A DNA stretch of 64,000 nucleotides from Acidimicrobiaceae bacterium (GTDB lineage: Bacteria; Actinomycetota; Acidimicrobiia; Acidimicrobiales; Ilumatobacteraceae), in assembly GCA_020637295.1 (NCBI GenBank), contig JACJWF010000002.1, positions 124,001-188,000 of the forward strand. The letters are read 5' to 3'. Of this stretch, positions 16,812 through 26,191 are shown one piece after another; positions within the stretch are counted from its first letter, which is position 1; each line of letters begins with the position of its first letter. Below the pieces are notes generated by a model. It made no database searches. It was not told where the DNA came from and worked only from the letters and a program-made list of their open reading frames with translations. Made by a program: the position numbers and the translations under genes.

Positions 16812-17558
16812 CTAGGTGCGCGCGGCGGGGTGGGGGAGGGGTGTCCACTTGGGGCGCTCCAGCAGCGCCACCATCTGGGCGTAGACCTTCTCGCCGATCA
16901 GTTCGACGATCTCGTCACGCAGGTAGACGTACACCGGGTCGGCGCCGCCGAACGCGTCGGACGACTCCGTGCACCACCAATGGAAGTCGTCGCCACCGGG
17001 GCCCCAGTCGCGGCGCTTCCATTCCCGCAGCGTCGAGGTGACGTATCCGTAGTCGTCGGTGTGGTCCTCCAGCCGGAGGGGAAGTTGCCAGCAGACGTCG
17101 GGCTGGAGGTCCATCTTCCGCTCGCCGAACTCGGCGGCGAAGTGGTGGAACGCACAGCCGGCGCCGCCCTCGAACCCGGGCCGGTTGAGGAAGATGCAGG
17201 CGCCGTCGACGGTGCGGGTGGTGGTGACGCCGTCCTCTTCGCCGAGGATGCCGTCGCGCAGGCCTTCCTTCTTGAACTGCCAGTGGCGCTTGCGCAGGCG
17301 GGCCGAGGACACCACCACGGTCTGCACGTCGTCGTCGTCGATGAAGTGGGCGCCGTGGGAGCAGCAGCCCTCCATCAGGTGGCTGGTGTCGGCGTCGTGG
17401 ACGCCCTTGCACCCGGCGCCGTACACGCAGTTCCACGACGAGCGCAGGAACGTGGCGTCGAACACCCATGTGCGGCGGTGGTCGTCGTCCTCGAAGCTGA
17501 TCCATTCGTGGGTGTCCAGCGGCACGCCGACCGACGCTATCCGCGAGACTTCGTGCAT
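16812..17558 (-). CDS. conserved cysteine-rich protein, possible metal-chelating domain
   Basis: A 248-residue protein with clustered cysteines: NCVYGAGCKGVH, MEGCCSHGAHF and, further on, GGAGCAFHH and DVCWQLPLR. This C(x)5C...CC spacing resembles YkgJ/DUF3109-type Zn/Fe-chelating proteins, but I cannot assign the family with confidence. WWCTESSDAF near the C-terminus adds another Cys. The ATG overlaps the start codon of the divergent dioxygenase gene; an in-frame GTG 33 nt downstream is an alternative start. Confidence 0.72.
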   Translation of the reverse strand: MHEVSRIASVGVPLDTHEWISFEDDDHRRTWVFDATFLRSSWNCVYGAGCKGVHDADTSHLMEGCCSHGAHFIDDDDVQTVVVSSARLRKRHWQFKKEGLRDGILGEEDGVTTTRTVDGACIFLNRPGFEGGAGCAFHHFAAEFGERKMDLQPDVCWQLPLRLEDHTDDYGYVTSTLREWKRRDWGPGGDDFHWWCTESSDAFGGADPVYVYLRDEIVELIGEKVYAQMVALLERPKWTPLPHPAART

Positions 17559-18405
17559 GCCGACTGTCATCGATGTTCCGCGTTGCTCCGCCGACACCTC
17601 CGCTGAGGAGGTTGCCGCACTGCTGCTGGCCCATGGCGCCGTCATCTTCGAGCGGCTGGCCCCGCCGGAGTTGTGCGACGCGGTGGCCGCTGAGCTCGGC
17701 CCGTGGGTGGATGCGACGCCGGTGGGCGGCGACGACTTCTCCGGCCGCAACACCCGCCGCACCGGCGGGCTGCTGACCAAGGCGCCGTCCAGCGCGGGGA
17801 TGGTCGCCCACCCGCTGGTGCTCGAGGTGGTGGAGCGGGCGCTGTGGCCGAAGAAGACCACCTTCCAGCTGCACCTCACCCAGTCGATCGCCATCGGGCC
17901 CGGCTCGCCCGCCCAGTTGCTGCACCGCGACCACTGGTGCTTCGACTTCTTCCCCTTCCCGCGGGAGGTGGACGTGGAGGTCAGCACGATCTGGGCGCTG
18001 ACCGAGTTCACCGAGGAGAACGGGGCCACGCGTGTGGTGCCGGACAGCCACCGTACGCCCGACGACCTCCGCTACACGCCGGAGGAGACCGTGGCGGCGG
18101 CCATGCCGAGGGGCTCGGTGGTGCTGTACCTCGGCTCCACCGTCCACGGCGGCGGCGCCAACCGCAGTGACGCCACCCGCATCGGCATCAACGTGGACTA
18201 CGTGCTCGGCTGGCTGCGCCAGGAGGAGAACCAGTACCTCACCTACTCGCTGGACGAGGTGCGGGCGATGCCCGAGCGCCTGCAGCGGCTGCTCGGCTAC
18301 GAGCCCGGCGCCTACGCGCTCGGCTACGTGGACGGGGGCCGCAGCCCGATGACCATCCTCTCCGGCCAGGAAGCCGCCGGCAGCCAGACGTTCGCCCCCG
18401 GCTGA
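17557..18405 (+). CDS. phytanoyl-CoA dioxygenase (PhyH) family protein
   Basis: A 282-residue Fe(II)/2-oxoglutarate oxygenase. The facial triad is visible as HRD (123-125) and His197 in GSTVHGGG, with Arg208 for 2-oxoglutarate. Relatives hydroxylate diverse small molecules; the substrate is unknown. No other in-frame initiator occurs nearby, so the ATG at 17557 is firm, and it shares the palindrome CATG with the start of the minus-strand Cys-rich gene. Confidence 0.88.
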   Translation: MPTVIDVPRCSADTSAEEVAALLLAHGAVIFERLAPPELCDAVAAELGPWVDATPVGGDDFSGRNTRRTGGLLTKAPSSAGMVAHPLVLEVVERALWPKKTTFQLHLTQSIAIGPGSPAQLLHRDHWCFDFFPFPREVDVEVSTIWALTEFTEENGATRVVPDSHRTPDDLRYTPEETVAAAMPRGSVVLYLGSTVHGGGANRSDATRIGINVDYVLGWLRQEENQYLTYSLDEVRAMPERLQRLLGYEPGAYALGYVDGGRSPMTILSGQEAAGSQTFAPG

Positions 18406-18443
18406 CCACACAAAGTTCCCGGGGCTGGGGGAGGGCGCGTCGG

Positions 18444-18449
18444 TAGGCT
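18444..18449 (+). promoter_or_regulatory. -10 element (TAGGCT) of alaS
   Basis: TAGGCT, 9 nt before the alaS ATG at 18459, consistent with a leaderless or near-leaderless mRNA. Confidence 0.5.
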
Positions 18450-18458
18450 GGCGCAACC

Positions 18459-21059
18459 ATGGGTACGCCGCCGAAGACTGCCGATCAGCTCCGTTCCACC
18501 TTCCTCGACTTCTTCGTCGCGAAGGGCCACACGGCGGTGCCCTCGGCAAGCCTCATCCCGCACGACCCGACGGTGCTGTTCACCGTGGCCGGCATGGTGC
18601 CGTTCAAGCCGTACTTCCTCGGCGACGAGGTGCCCCCGTACAGCCGCGCCGCCAGCAGCCAGAAGTGCGCCCGCGCCGGCGGCAAGCACAACGACCTCGA
18701 CGACGTCGGCCGCACCAAGCGCCACCTGGTGTTCTTCGAGATGCTCGGCAACTTCAGCTTCGGCGACTACTTCAAGACGGACGCCATTCCGTGGAGCTGG
18801 GAACTCGTCACCGAGGGCTTCGGGTTCGACGGCGACCGCCTGTGGATCACCGTCCACGAGAGCGACGACGAGGCCGAGGCGATCTGGCACGAGCAGGTCG
18901 GCGTGCCGATGGACCGCATCCAGCGCCTCGGCGACAAGGACAACTTCTGGCAGATGGGCGACACCGGCCCCTGCGGCCCGTGCAGCGAGATCCACATCGA
19001 CCGGGGCCCGTCGTTCGGCCCGGAGGGCGGCCCGCTGGGCGACCCCCACGGCGACCGCTTCATGGAGTTCTGGAACCTGGTGTTCATGCAGTACAACCAG
19101 GCGCCGGACGGAACCCGCACGCCGCTGCCCAAGCCCAGCATCGACACCGGCGCCGGCCTGGAGCGCATCCTCTGCCTGGTGCAGGGCGTGGACGCGGTGT
19201 GGGAGACCGACCTGATGATGCCGCTCATCGACCAGGCGTGCAGCCTCACCGGCAAGACGTACCAGGCCGGTGAGTACGAGCACCGCGAGAGCTTCGCCAT
19301 GCGCGTGCTGGCCGAGCACGCCCGCAGCGCCACCATGCTGGTCAGCGACGGGGTGTTCCCTAGCAACGAGGGTCGCGGCTATGTGCTGCGGCGGATCATC
19401 CGCCGCGCCGTGCGCTACGCGTACCTGCTGGGCACCGAGAAGCTGGTCATGCCGACGCTGTCGGAGACCGCCATCGCCGTGATGGGCAACGCCTACCCGG
19501 ACGTCGTGAAGAACCGCGACTTCGTGATGGGCGTTCTCGCCCGCGAGGAGGAGCGCTTCCGCCAGACGCTGAAGACCGGCCTCGGCATCCTGGAGGACGA
19601 GCTGGCCGACGGGCACACCGAGCTGCCCGGTTCCACCGCCTTCCTGCTGCACGACACGTACGGCTTCCCGCTGGAGCTGACGGAGGAGATCGCCGGCGAG
19701 CGCGGCGTGAAGGTGGACGGCCCCGGCTTCGACGCCGAGATGCAGGCCCAGCGCGAGCGTGCCAAGGCGGCCCGCAAGGGCAAGGCCGCCGACGACGACC
19801 GGCTCGACGCCTACCGCGAGGTGGTGGAGCAGTTCGGCACCACCGAGTTCCTCGGCTACACGAAGAGCGAGGCCGAGGGCCACGTGCTGGCCGTGCTGGA
19901 GGGCGACGACGGCACGGTGGAGATCTTCCTCGACCGCACCCCGTTCTACGCCGAGGCCGGTGGCCAGGTCGGCGACACCGGCACAATCACCACGCCCAGC
20001 GGCGAGGCCGAGGTGCTGGACACCACCTACGCCCTGCCGGGTCTGCGCCGTCACACGGCCAAGGTCACCAGCGGCACCATCACGGCGGGCGAGCCCGCCA
20101 CGGCGGCCATCGACGTTTCGCGGCGTGACGCCATCCGCCGCAACCACACGGGCACGCACATCCTCCACTACGCCCTCCGCAAGGTGCTGGGCGAGCACGT
20201 CAAGCAGGCCGGCTCGCTGGTCGGCCCGGACCGGCTGCGGTTCGATTTCAGCCACTACGCCGCGGTCACCGACGACGAGATCCGCCAGATCGAGGAGATC
20301 GCCAACGCCGAGGTGCTGGCCAACGCCACCGCCCGCGTGTTCGAGACCACCAAGACCGAGGCCGAGGCCCTGGGTGCCATCGCCTTCTTCGGCGACAAGT
20401 ACGGCGACCTCGTGCGGGTGCTGGAGGTCGGCAACTCCATCGAGCTGTGCGGCGGCACGCACGTGCGCGCCGCCGGCGACATCGGTCTCATCAAGGTGGT
20501 CAGTGAGGCCAGCATCGGCAGCAACCTGCGCCGCATCGAAGCCACCACGGGGGCCAACACACTGGCGTTGCTGCAGCGCGAGACCGCGGCCGTCAGCCAG
20601 GCGGCCCGCCTGGTGGGCGCGACTGCGGACGACCTGGTCGGTGGCGTGCAGCGGCGGATGGACGAGATCAAGGCTCTGCACGACGAGCTCAAGCAGCTGC
20701 GCAGCAAGGTCGCCAGCGGCCGCGCCGCGGAGCTGGCTGCGGCCGGCACGGGCGGTGTGGTCGTGCAGCGGGTGGACGGGTTGAGCCCGAACGACCTGCG
20801 CGACCTGGCCATCGCCGTGCGCCAGCAGCCCGGCGTGGAGAAGGTCGTGCTGGGCGGCGTCACCGACACCGGCGGTGTGTCGCTGGTGGCTGCGGTCCAG
20901 GCGTCCGCGGGCGTGCAGGCCGGCGACCTCATCCGCGACGCGGCGAAGGCCGTCGGCGGCGGTGGCGGCGGCAAGGGCGACATCGCCACGGCCGGCGGCA
21001 AGAACCCCGACGGGCTGCCGGAGGCCCTGCGGATCGCGGAGGCGGCGGCCAGGGGCTGA
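18459..21059 (+). CDS. alaS: alanine--tRNA ligase
   Basis: Class II synthetase charging tRNA-Ala, 866 residues. Catalytic-core segments include FTVAGMVPFKPYFLG, QKCARAGGKHNDLDDVG and ETDLMMPLIDQA; the editing domain has the zinc/hydrolysis motifs NHTGTHILH and ELCGGTHVRA; the C-terminal glycine-rich C-Ala region ends KAVGGGGGGKGDIATAGGK (in part). The length is normal. It leads the cluster alaS-ruvX-mltG-aroECKB. Confidence 0.96.
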   Translation: MGTPPKTADQLRSTFLDFFVAKGHTAVPSASLIPHDPTVLFTVAGMVPFKPYFLGDEVPPYSRAASSQKCARAGGKHNDLDDVGRTKRHLVFFEMLGNFSFGDYFKTDAIPWSWELVTEGFGFDGDRLWITVHESDDEAEAIWHEQVGVPMDRIQRLGDKDNFWQMGDTGPCGPCSEIHIDRGPSFGPEGGPLGDPHGDRFMEFWNLVFMQYNQAPDGTRTPLPKPSIDTGAGLERILCLVQGVDAVWETDLMMPLIDQACSLTGKTYQAGEYEHRESFAMRVLAEHARSATMLVSDGVFPSNEGRGYVLRRIIRRAVRYAYLLGTEKLVMPTLSETAIAVMGNAYPDVVKNRDFVMGVLAREEERFRQTLKTGLGILEDELADGHTELPGSTAFLLHDTYGFPLELTEEIAGERGVKVDGPGFDAEMQAQRERAKAARKGKAADDDRLDAYREVVEQFGTTEFLGYTKSEAEGHVLAVLEGDDGTVEIFLDRTPFYAEAGGQVGDTGTITTPSGEAEVLDTTYALPGLRRHTAKVTSGTITAGEPATAAIDVSRRDAIRRNHTGTHILHYALRKVLGEHVKQAGSLVGPDRLRFDFSHYAAVTDDEIRQIEEIANAEVLANATARVFETTKTEAEALGAIAFFGDKYGDLVRVLEVGNSIELCGGTHVRAAGDIGLIKVVSEASIGSNLRRIEATTGANTLALLQRETAAVSQAARLVGATADDLVGGVQRRMDEIKALHDELKQLRSKVASGRAAELAAAGTGGVVVQRVDGLSPNDLRDLAIAVRQQPGVEKVVLGGVTDTGGVSLVAAVQASAGVQAGDLIRDAAKAVGGGGGGKGDIATAGGKNPDGLPEALRIAEAAARG

Positions 21060-21062
21060 GCC

Positions 21063-21491
21063 ATGCGTGCCCTGGGGATCGACCTCGGCTCGAAGCGCAT
21101 CGGCGTGGCCGTCAGCGATCGCAGCGGCACCATCGCCTCGCCGTTCACGGTGCTCCAGCGGTCGGGGTCCGTTGCTCGCGACCACCGGGCCATCGCCGAC
21201 CTCGTGGCCGAGGAGGAAGCAGAGGTCGTGGTCGTCGGCCTGCCGCTGAACATGAACGGCACCGCCGGGCCGGCGGCGAAGGCTGCCCAGAAGGAAGCCG
21301 CAGCCTTGGCTACCGTGGTGCCCGTGCCCGTGACCCTGTTCGACGAGCGCCGCACCACCGTCACCGCGGACATGGCGATGATGGAGGCGCGGATGAACGC
21401 CCAGGCCCGCCGCAAGGTGGTGGACAAGGTGGCGGCTGCGGTGCTGCTGCAGCAGTGGCTGGACGCCGGGCGCCCCGGGGCGCCGCGGTGA
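21063..21491 (+). CDS. ruvX: putative pre-16S rRNA nuclease / Holliday junction resolvase RuvX (YqgF)
   Basis: A 142-residue RNase H-fold protein. It begins MRALGIDLGSKRIGVAVSD (catalytic Asp7), and continues VVGLPLNMNGTAGPAAK and LFDERRTTVTAD, the other conserved acidic sites. YqgF of E. coli matures the 5' end of 16S rRNA. The gene starts 3 bp after alaS and overlaps mltG (GTGA). Confidence 0.92.
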   Translation: MRALGIDLGSKRIGVAVSDRSGTIASPFTVLQRSGSVARDHRAIADLVAEEEAEVVVVGLPLNMNGTAGPAAKAAQKEAAALATVVPVPVTLFDERRTTVTADMAMMEARMNAQARRKVVDKVAAAVLLQQWLDAGRPGAPR

Positions 21492-22654
21492 CGTACGTCG
21501 ACGAGACCCAGTGGCGGGCCGACCCGTGGGACGATCCGGACCAGACCGACGCGCTGATGCTGGAGCGTCCGAGGCGGCCGTACCGGGCGCTGAAGTGGCT
21601 GACGTGGCTGGCCCTCTACGCGGGCATGGCGGGGATCGTCGCGTGGGGCCTGTGGGGCCTGTCGTACACCCGCAAGGTCAACCCCCCTGGCGACCCCGGC
21701 GCGCCGGTGAACTTCACCGTCAACGCCGGCGACACGCTGCAGTCCATCAGCCTCCGGCTGGAGGACGAAGGCCTGGTCAGCGACGCGGACACGTTCATCT
21801 ACTACGTGGACCATCACGGCGGCCTGGAGTTGACGCCCGGCTACTACCAGATCCGCCCGTCGGACCACATGGGCAACGTGATGAGCGTGCTGGCGACCCC
21901 GCCGTCCGAGACGTACACCAAGGTCACGTTCCCGGAGGGCTTCACCTACGAGCAGATGGCCCTGCGCCTCGCAGACCGCGTGCCTCGGCTGTCCGCGGTG
22001 GACTTCGACAACGCGGCCACCGACGGCTCGATCGACGCCGCCTGGTTGCCCGACGGCATCACCTCGCTGGAGGGCCTGCTGTTCCCGGACACCTACCAGG
22101 TGTCCAACGGGGAGAGCGAGCGTGAGGTGCTGCAGCGGATGGTCCATCTGATGGAGCGTGTGGGCGGCCAGGAGGACATCGAGGACGGTGCGGCCCGCCA
22201 GGGGCTCACCCCGTACCAGGTGCTGATCGTGGCCAGCATGATCGAGCGCGAGGCGCGGGTGGACGAGGACCGCCCGAAGATCGCCCGGGTGATCTACAAC
22301 CGCCTGTACCTGGGGATGCCGCTGGGCATCGACGCGGCGCTGTACTACCACCAGGACTCGTCCCTGCCGTTCAGCCTGCTGAAGACGATCGACTCGCCGT
22401 ACAACACCTACCTGCACGCCGGGCTGCCGCCCACGCCGATCGCCAACCCCGGCCGGGCGAGCATCCGTGCCGCGCTGAACCCGGCGGCCAACCCGTCGCT
22501 CGGCGACCCGATCTGTGCGGACGTCGACGAGGGCTTCCCGTGCCTCTACCTCTACTACGTGATCGCCGACGAGGACGGCCGCCACGTGTTCTCCGCGACG
22601 CTGGCGCAGCAGGAGGCCAACATCGAAGAGGCGCGGCGGAAGGGCCTGCTGTGA
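21488..22654 (+). CDS. mltG: endolytic transglycosylase MltG
   Basis: A 388-residue YceG/MltG protein that cleaves nascent peptidoglycan. A cytosolic N-terminal tail is followed by one membrane anchor (about residues 36-60), a LysM-like region (GDTLQSISLRLEDEGLV) and the catalytic domain with the active-site Glu in ASMIEREAR; YNTYLHAGLPPTPIANPG is the terminal family signature. The GTG start overlaps ruvX, and the end overlaps aroE. Confidence 0.93.
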   Translation: MTYVDETQWRADPWDDPDQTDALMLERPRRPYRALKWLTWLALYAGMAGIVAWGLWGLSYTRKVNPPGDPGAPVNFTVNAGDTLQSISLRLEDEGLVSDADTFIYYVDHHGGLELTPGYYQIRPSDHMGNVMSVLATPPSETYTKVTFPEGFTYEQMALRLADRVPRLSAVDFDNAATDGSIDAAWLPDGITSLEGLLFPDTYQVSNGESEREVLQRMVHLMERVGGQEDIEDGAARQGLTPYQVLIVASMIEREARVDEDRPKIARVIYNRLYLGMPLGIDAALYYHQDSSLPFSLLKTIDSPYNTYLHAGLPPTPIANPGRASIRAALNPAANPSLGDPICADVDEGFPCLYLYYVIADEDGRHVFSATLAQQEANIEEARRKGLL

Positions 22655-23481
22655 TCCACGGCGGCACCCGGGTCGCCGCGGTCATCGGCAGCCCGGTCCA
22701 CCACTCGCTCTCGCCGGCGTTGCACAACGCGGCCTTCGCCCAGCTGGGGCTGGACTGGGTGTACGTCGCGTTCCACGTGGCCCGCGGCGAGGCCCAGAAG
22801 GCCGTCGATGCGATGCGGGTGCTGGGCCTCGGGGGGATGTCCGTCACGATGCCCCACAAGGAGGCCGTGGCCCTGGCGGTCGACGAGCTGGACTCGGCGT
22901 CGGCGGCACTGCGCAGTGTCAACACGGTGGCGCGAACCGAGGACGGGCGGCTGGTCGGGCACAGCACCGACGGTGCCGGGTTCATCGCCTCGCTGGGGTC
23001 CGCTGGCGTCCAGGTCGCCGGCCGCTCGGTGTGCCTGCTGGGTGCGGGCGGCGCAGCCCGGGCCATCGCCGACGCGCTGGGTCGCGCCGGGGCGGCGAGG
23101 GTGGCGGTGCTGAACCGGACCTTCGCCACCGCCCAGGAGACCGTGCGGCTGGCCGGCCCGGCGGGGTGCCTGGCGACGGCCGACGACGTTGCCGACGCGG
23201 AGATCGTCGTCAACGCCACCAGCGTGGGCATGGGCAGCGACGACCTGCCGTGCGACATCACCCGCCTGCGCGCCGGGCAGGTGGTGGCCGACATCGTCTA
23301 CCACCCCCGCCAGACGGCGCTGCTGCGGGCTGCCGCGGCCGCCGGGTGCGCCACCGTCGACGGCCTGGGCATGCTGGTCCAGCAGGCGGCGCTGCAGCAG
23401 CAGTTGTGGCACGGGCAGATGCCCGACGCGGCGGTGATGGCGGAGGCTGCGGAACGGGAACTCGCCGCACGGCGCCAGTAG
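22651..23481 (+). CDS. aroE: shikimate dehydrogenase
   Basis: NADP-dependent reduction of 3-dehydroshikimate, 276 residues. Substrate-site motifs GSPVHHSLSPALHNAAF and MPHKEA (catalytic Lys) are present; the Rossmann motif is LLGAGGAARAI; VNATSVGMG and GLGMLVQQAALQ complete the family pattern. GTG start overlapping mltG. It is followed after 10 bp by aroC, with a TAGCCT hexamer straddling its own stop codon. Confidence 0.94.
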   Translation: MIHGGTRVAAVIGSPVHHSLSPALHNAAFAQLGLDWVYVAFHVARGEAQKAVDAMRVLGLGGMSVTMPHKEAVALAVDELDSASAALRSVNTVARTEDGRLVGHSTDGAGFIASLGSAGVQVAGRSVCLLGAGGAARAIADALGRAGAARVAVLNRTFATAQETVRLAGPAGCLATADDVADAEIVVNATSVGMGSDDLPCDITRLRAGQVVADIVYHPRQTALLRAAAAAGCATVDGLGMLVQQAALQQQLWHGQMPDAAVMAEAAERELAARRQ

Positions 23482-23484
23482 CCT
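23479..23484 (+). promoter_or_regulatory. -10 element (TAGCCT) for aroC
   Basis: TAGCCT includes the aroE stop codon and lies 7 nt before the aroC ATG, suggesting an internal leaderless promoter within the aro operon. Confidence 0.45.
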
Positions 23485-23491
23485 GCCGGGG

Positions 23492-24667
23492 ATGCTCCGC
23501 TACCTCACCGCCGGCGAATCCCACGGCCAGGCTCTCGTCGTCATCGTCGAAGGGCTGCCCGCGGGGCTGCGCGTCACGGTCGAGGACATCCAGGCCGAGA
23601 TGGCCCGCCGCCGCCTGGGGTACGGCCGCGGCCCGCGCCAGCGGTTCGAGGAGGATGAGTTGACGCTGGTCGGCGGTGTCCGCCACGGCCGCACGCTCGG
23701 CTCGCCCGTCGCCATCGAGATCAAGAACAGCGAGTGGTTCCGCAGCGACAAGTGGCACGAGGAGATGTCGCCCGCGCCCGGCGCCACGGCGGCACCGCTG
23801 CACCAGGTGCGGCCGGGCCACGCCGACCTCGTGGGCATGCAGAAGTACGGCTTCGACGATGCCCGCGACGTGTTGGAGCGTGCCTCCGCGCGGGAGACCG
23901 CCGCCCGCGTGGCGGCCGGCGCGCTGGCCAAGCTGCTGCTGGCCGAGCTGGGTGTGTCGGTGCTCTCCCACGTCGTCCAGATGGGCTCGGCGCGCAGCAC
24001 CTCCGGTGCCCGGCCCGCCCCGGCCGACCTGGCGGCGGTCGACGCGGACGAGGTCCGCTGCTTCGACCCTGCGGCCTCGGCGGCGATGATCGAGCAGATC
24101 AAGGCGGCAGCCAAGGACGGGGACTCGCTTGGCGGCATCGTCGAGGTGCTCGGGTACGGGGTGCCCGTGGGCCTGGGTAGCCACGTGCACTGGGACCGCA
24201 AGATCGACGCCGCGCTGGCCCAGGCCGTGATGAGCATCCAGGCCATCAAGGGTGTGGAGATCGGCGACGGGTTCGAGATGGCCGGCCAGAGGGGGAGTGC
24301 CGCCCACGACGGCATCGTCTGGGACGAGGCGGCCAATGGCGGGGCCGGCGACTACCGCCGCCTCACCACCCACGCCGGTGGCACCGAGGGCGGGATGACC
24401 ACGGGCGAACTGCTGGTGGTCCGGGCGGCGATGAAGCCGATCGCCACCCTGAACCGGCCGACCCTGCAGACGGTGGACGTGGTCACCAAGGAGGCCACGG
24501 TCAGCTTCAAGGAGCGCACCGACGTCACCGCCGTGCCAGCGGCGGGCGTGGTGGCGGAGACGATGGTCGCGCTGGTGCTGGCGGCCGAGGCCCAGCGCAA
24601 GTTCGGCGGCGACAGCGTGGCCGAGTTCGTCCGCAACGCCCAGGGCTTCCGGGCCACCCTGCCGTGA
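23492..24667 (+). CDS. aroC: chorismate synthase
   Basis: A 391-residue FMN-dependent enzyme converting EPSP to chorismate. It starts MLRYLTAGESHGQAL, the first family signature, then GYGRGPRQ, RPGHADLVGMQKY, ARETAARVAAGALAK and DVVTKEATVSFKERTDV in part. Length is typical of actinobacterial AroC. It is part of aroE-aroC-aroK-aroB. Confidence 0.96.
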   Translation: MLRYLTAGESHGQALVVIVEGLPAGLRVTVEDIQAEMARRRLGYGRGPRQRFEEDELTLVGGVRHGRTLGSPVAIEIKNSEWFRSDKWHEEMSPAPGATAAPLHQVRPGHADLVGMQKYGFDDARDVLERASARETAARVAAGALAKLLLAELGVSVLSHVVQMGSARSTSGARPAPADLAAVDADEVRCFDPAASAAMIEQIKAAAKDGDSLGGIVEVLGYGVPVGLGSHVHWDRKIDAALAQAVMSIQAIKGVEIGDGFEMAGQRGSAAHDGIVWDEAANGGAGDYRRLTTHAGGTEGGMTTGELLVVRAAMKPIATLNRPTLQTVDVVTKEATVSFKERTDVTAVPAAGVVAETMVALVLAAEAQRKFGGDSVAEFVRNAQGFRATLP

Positions 24668-24677
24668 CGGGAGCGGT

Positions 24678-25187
24678 GTGATCCGGACGGACCAGCACCT
24701 TGTCCTCGTCGGGATGATGGGGGTCGGCAAGTCCACCGCGGCGCGGGTGCTGGCCGACCGGCTGGGCCGGCGGGTGATCGACAGCGACGCGGTCATCGAG
24801 GCTCGCACCGGGCGGACCGTGCGGGAGATCTTCGCCGAGGACGGCGAGGCTGCGTTCCGTGCGCTGGAGACCGACGTGCTGCTGGAGGCGTTGGCCTCCG
24901 AAGAGCCGCTGGTCATCGCCGCGGCGGGTGGTGTGGTGCTCAGCGAGGCGAACCGGGCGGCGCTGCGGGCGTCGCAGGCGCGGGTGGTCTGGCTGTGCGC
25001 GGACCCGGCCAACCTGGTGGAGAGGGTCCGTGGCGGTGGCCACCGTCCCCTGCTGGACGAGGATCCGGCGGGTACGTTGCAGCGCATGTTCGACCAGCGC
25101 GAGGCGCTCTACCGGGAGGTGGCCGACGCCATCGTGCTGGTGGACCACCGGTCGATCAGCGAGGTGGTGGAGGCGGTGCTGCGGTGA
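24678..25187 (+). CDS. aroK: shikimate kinase
   Basis: A 169-residue kinase phosphorylating shikimate. The P-loop is GMMGVGKSTAAR, followed by IDSDAVIEARTGRTVREIF (substrate Asp and Arg), AAAGGVVLS and the lid Arg in HRPLLDED. The GTG start lies 10 bp after aroC, and the 3' end overlaps aroB (GTGA). Confidence 0.95.
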   Translation: MIRTDQHLVLVGMMGVGKSTAARVLADRLGRRVIDSDAVIEARTGRTVREIFAEDGEAAFRALETDVLLEALASEEPLVIAAAGGVVLSEANRAALRASQARVVWLCADPANLVERVRGGGHRPLLDEDPAGTLQRMFDQREALYREVADAIVLVDHRSISEVVEAVLR

Positions 25188-26191
25188 TCACGGTCCGGGT
25201 GCCCCTCGGCGAGCGTGCCTACGACGTGGTCGTCGGCCACGGCGTCGTGTCGGAACTGGCGGCGCTGCTGCCCCGTTCGGCGGCGCGGGCCGCCATCGTC
25301 ACCCAGGCCGGCATCCCGGTCACGATCGACCCGGGCGTGCCGTTCGAGGTGTTCGAGATCGGGCACGGGGAGGAGCACAAGTCGCTGGCCACCATCGAGA
25401 CGTTGAGCCGTGGCTTCGCCCGCATGGGGCTGACCCGCAACGACGTGGTCGTCGGCGTCGGCGGCGGGATGGTCACCGACGTGGCCGGCTTCGCTGCCGC
25501 CTCCTGGCACCGCGGCGTGCCGGTGGTGCACGTGTCCACCACGCTGGTCGGGATGGTGGACGCTGCGATCGGTGGGAAGACGGGCGTCAACATCCCCGAG
25601 GGCAAGAACCTGGTGGGCGCGTTCTGGCAGCCCAGCGGGGTTGTGTGCGATCTCGACGCGCTCGCCACCCTGCCGCCGCGGGAGGTCCGTTGCGGGCGGG
25701 GTGAGATCGCCAAGTACCACTTCCTCACCGGCGACGACCTGCTGGCGATGGACGAGGTGGAGCGTGTCGCCCGATGCGTGCAGATCAAGGCGGACATCGT
25801 CGGCGAGGACGAGCGCGAGGGCGGCCGCCGGGCGCTGCTGAACTACGGCCACACCCTGGCCCACGCCCTGGAGATCGAGACCGATCACTCCCTGGCCCAC
25901 GGCGAGGCCGTGGCCATCGGGCTGGTGTACGCCGCGCACCTGGCGCACCGGCTGGGCCGCATCTCGGCCGAGCGTGTGCAACAGCACTACGACATCGTCG
26001 GCGGCGCCTACGAGCTCGGCACGTCGCTGCCCGCAGGCGTGTCGGCGGAGCGCCTGGTGGAGTTGATGGGCCGGGACAAGAAGGTGCTGGGCGATCAGCT
26101 GACGTTCGTGCTCGACGGCCCCGCAGGCGTCGAGGTGGTGCCCGGCGTGCCCCGTGCCGACGCCATGGCCGCCCTCGGCTCCCTGTCCTGA
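25184..26191 (+). CDS. aroB: 3-dehydroquinate synthase
   Basis: A 335-residue NAD/Zn enzyme converting DAHP to 3-dehydroquinate. Motifs: GVGGGMVTDVAGFAAASWHRG (NAD loop, given in part), TTLVGMVDAAIGGKTGVN, the metal ligands in EREGGRRALLNYGHTLAHALE and HGEAVAIG. GTG start overlapping aroK. Its last 97 bp overlap the end of a convergent membrane-protein gene at the edge of the accessory insertion. Confidence 0.95.
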   Translation: MITVRVPLGERAYDVVVGHGVVSELAALLPRSAARAAIVTQAGIPVTIDPGVPFEVFEIGHGEEHKSLATIETLSRGFARMGLTRNDVVVGVGGGMVTDVAGFAAASWHRGVPVVHVSTTLVGMVDAAIGGKTGVNIPEGKNLVGAFWQPSGVVCDLDALATLPPREVRCGRGEIAKYHFLTGDDLLAMDEVERVARCVQIKADIVGEDEREGGRRALLNYGHTLAHALEIETDHSLAHGEAVAIGLVYAAHLAHRLGRISAERVQQHYDIVGGAYELGTSLPAGVSAERLVELMGRDKKVLGDQLTFVLDGPAGVEVVPGVPRADAMAALGSLS

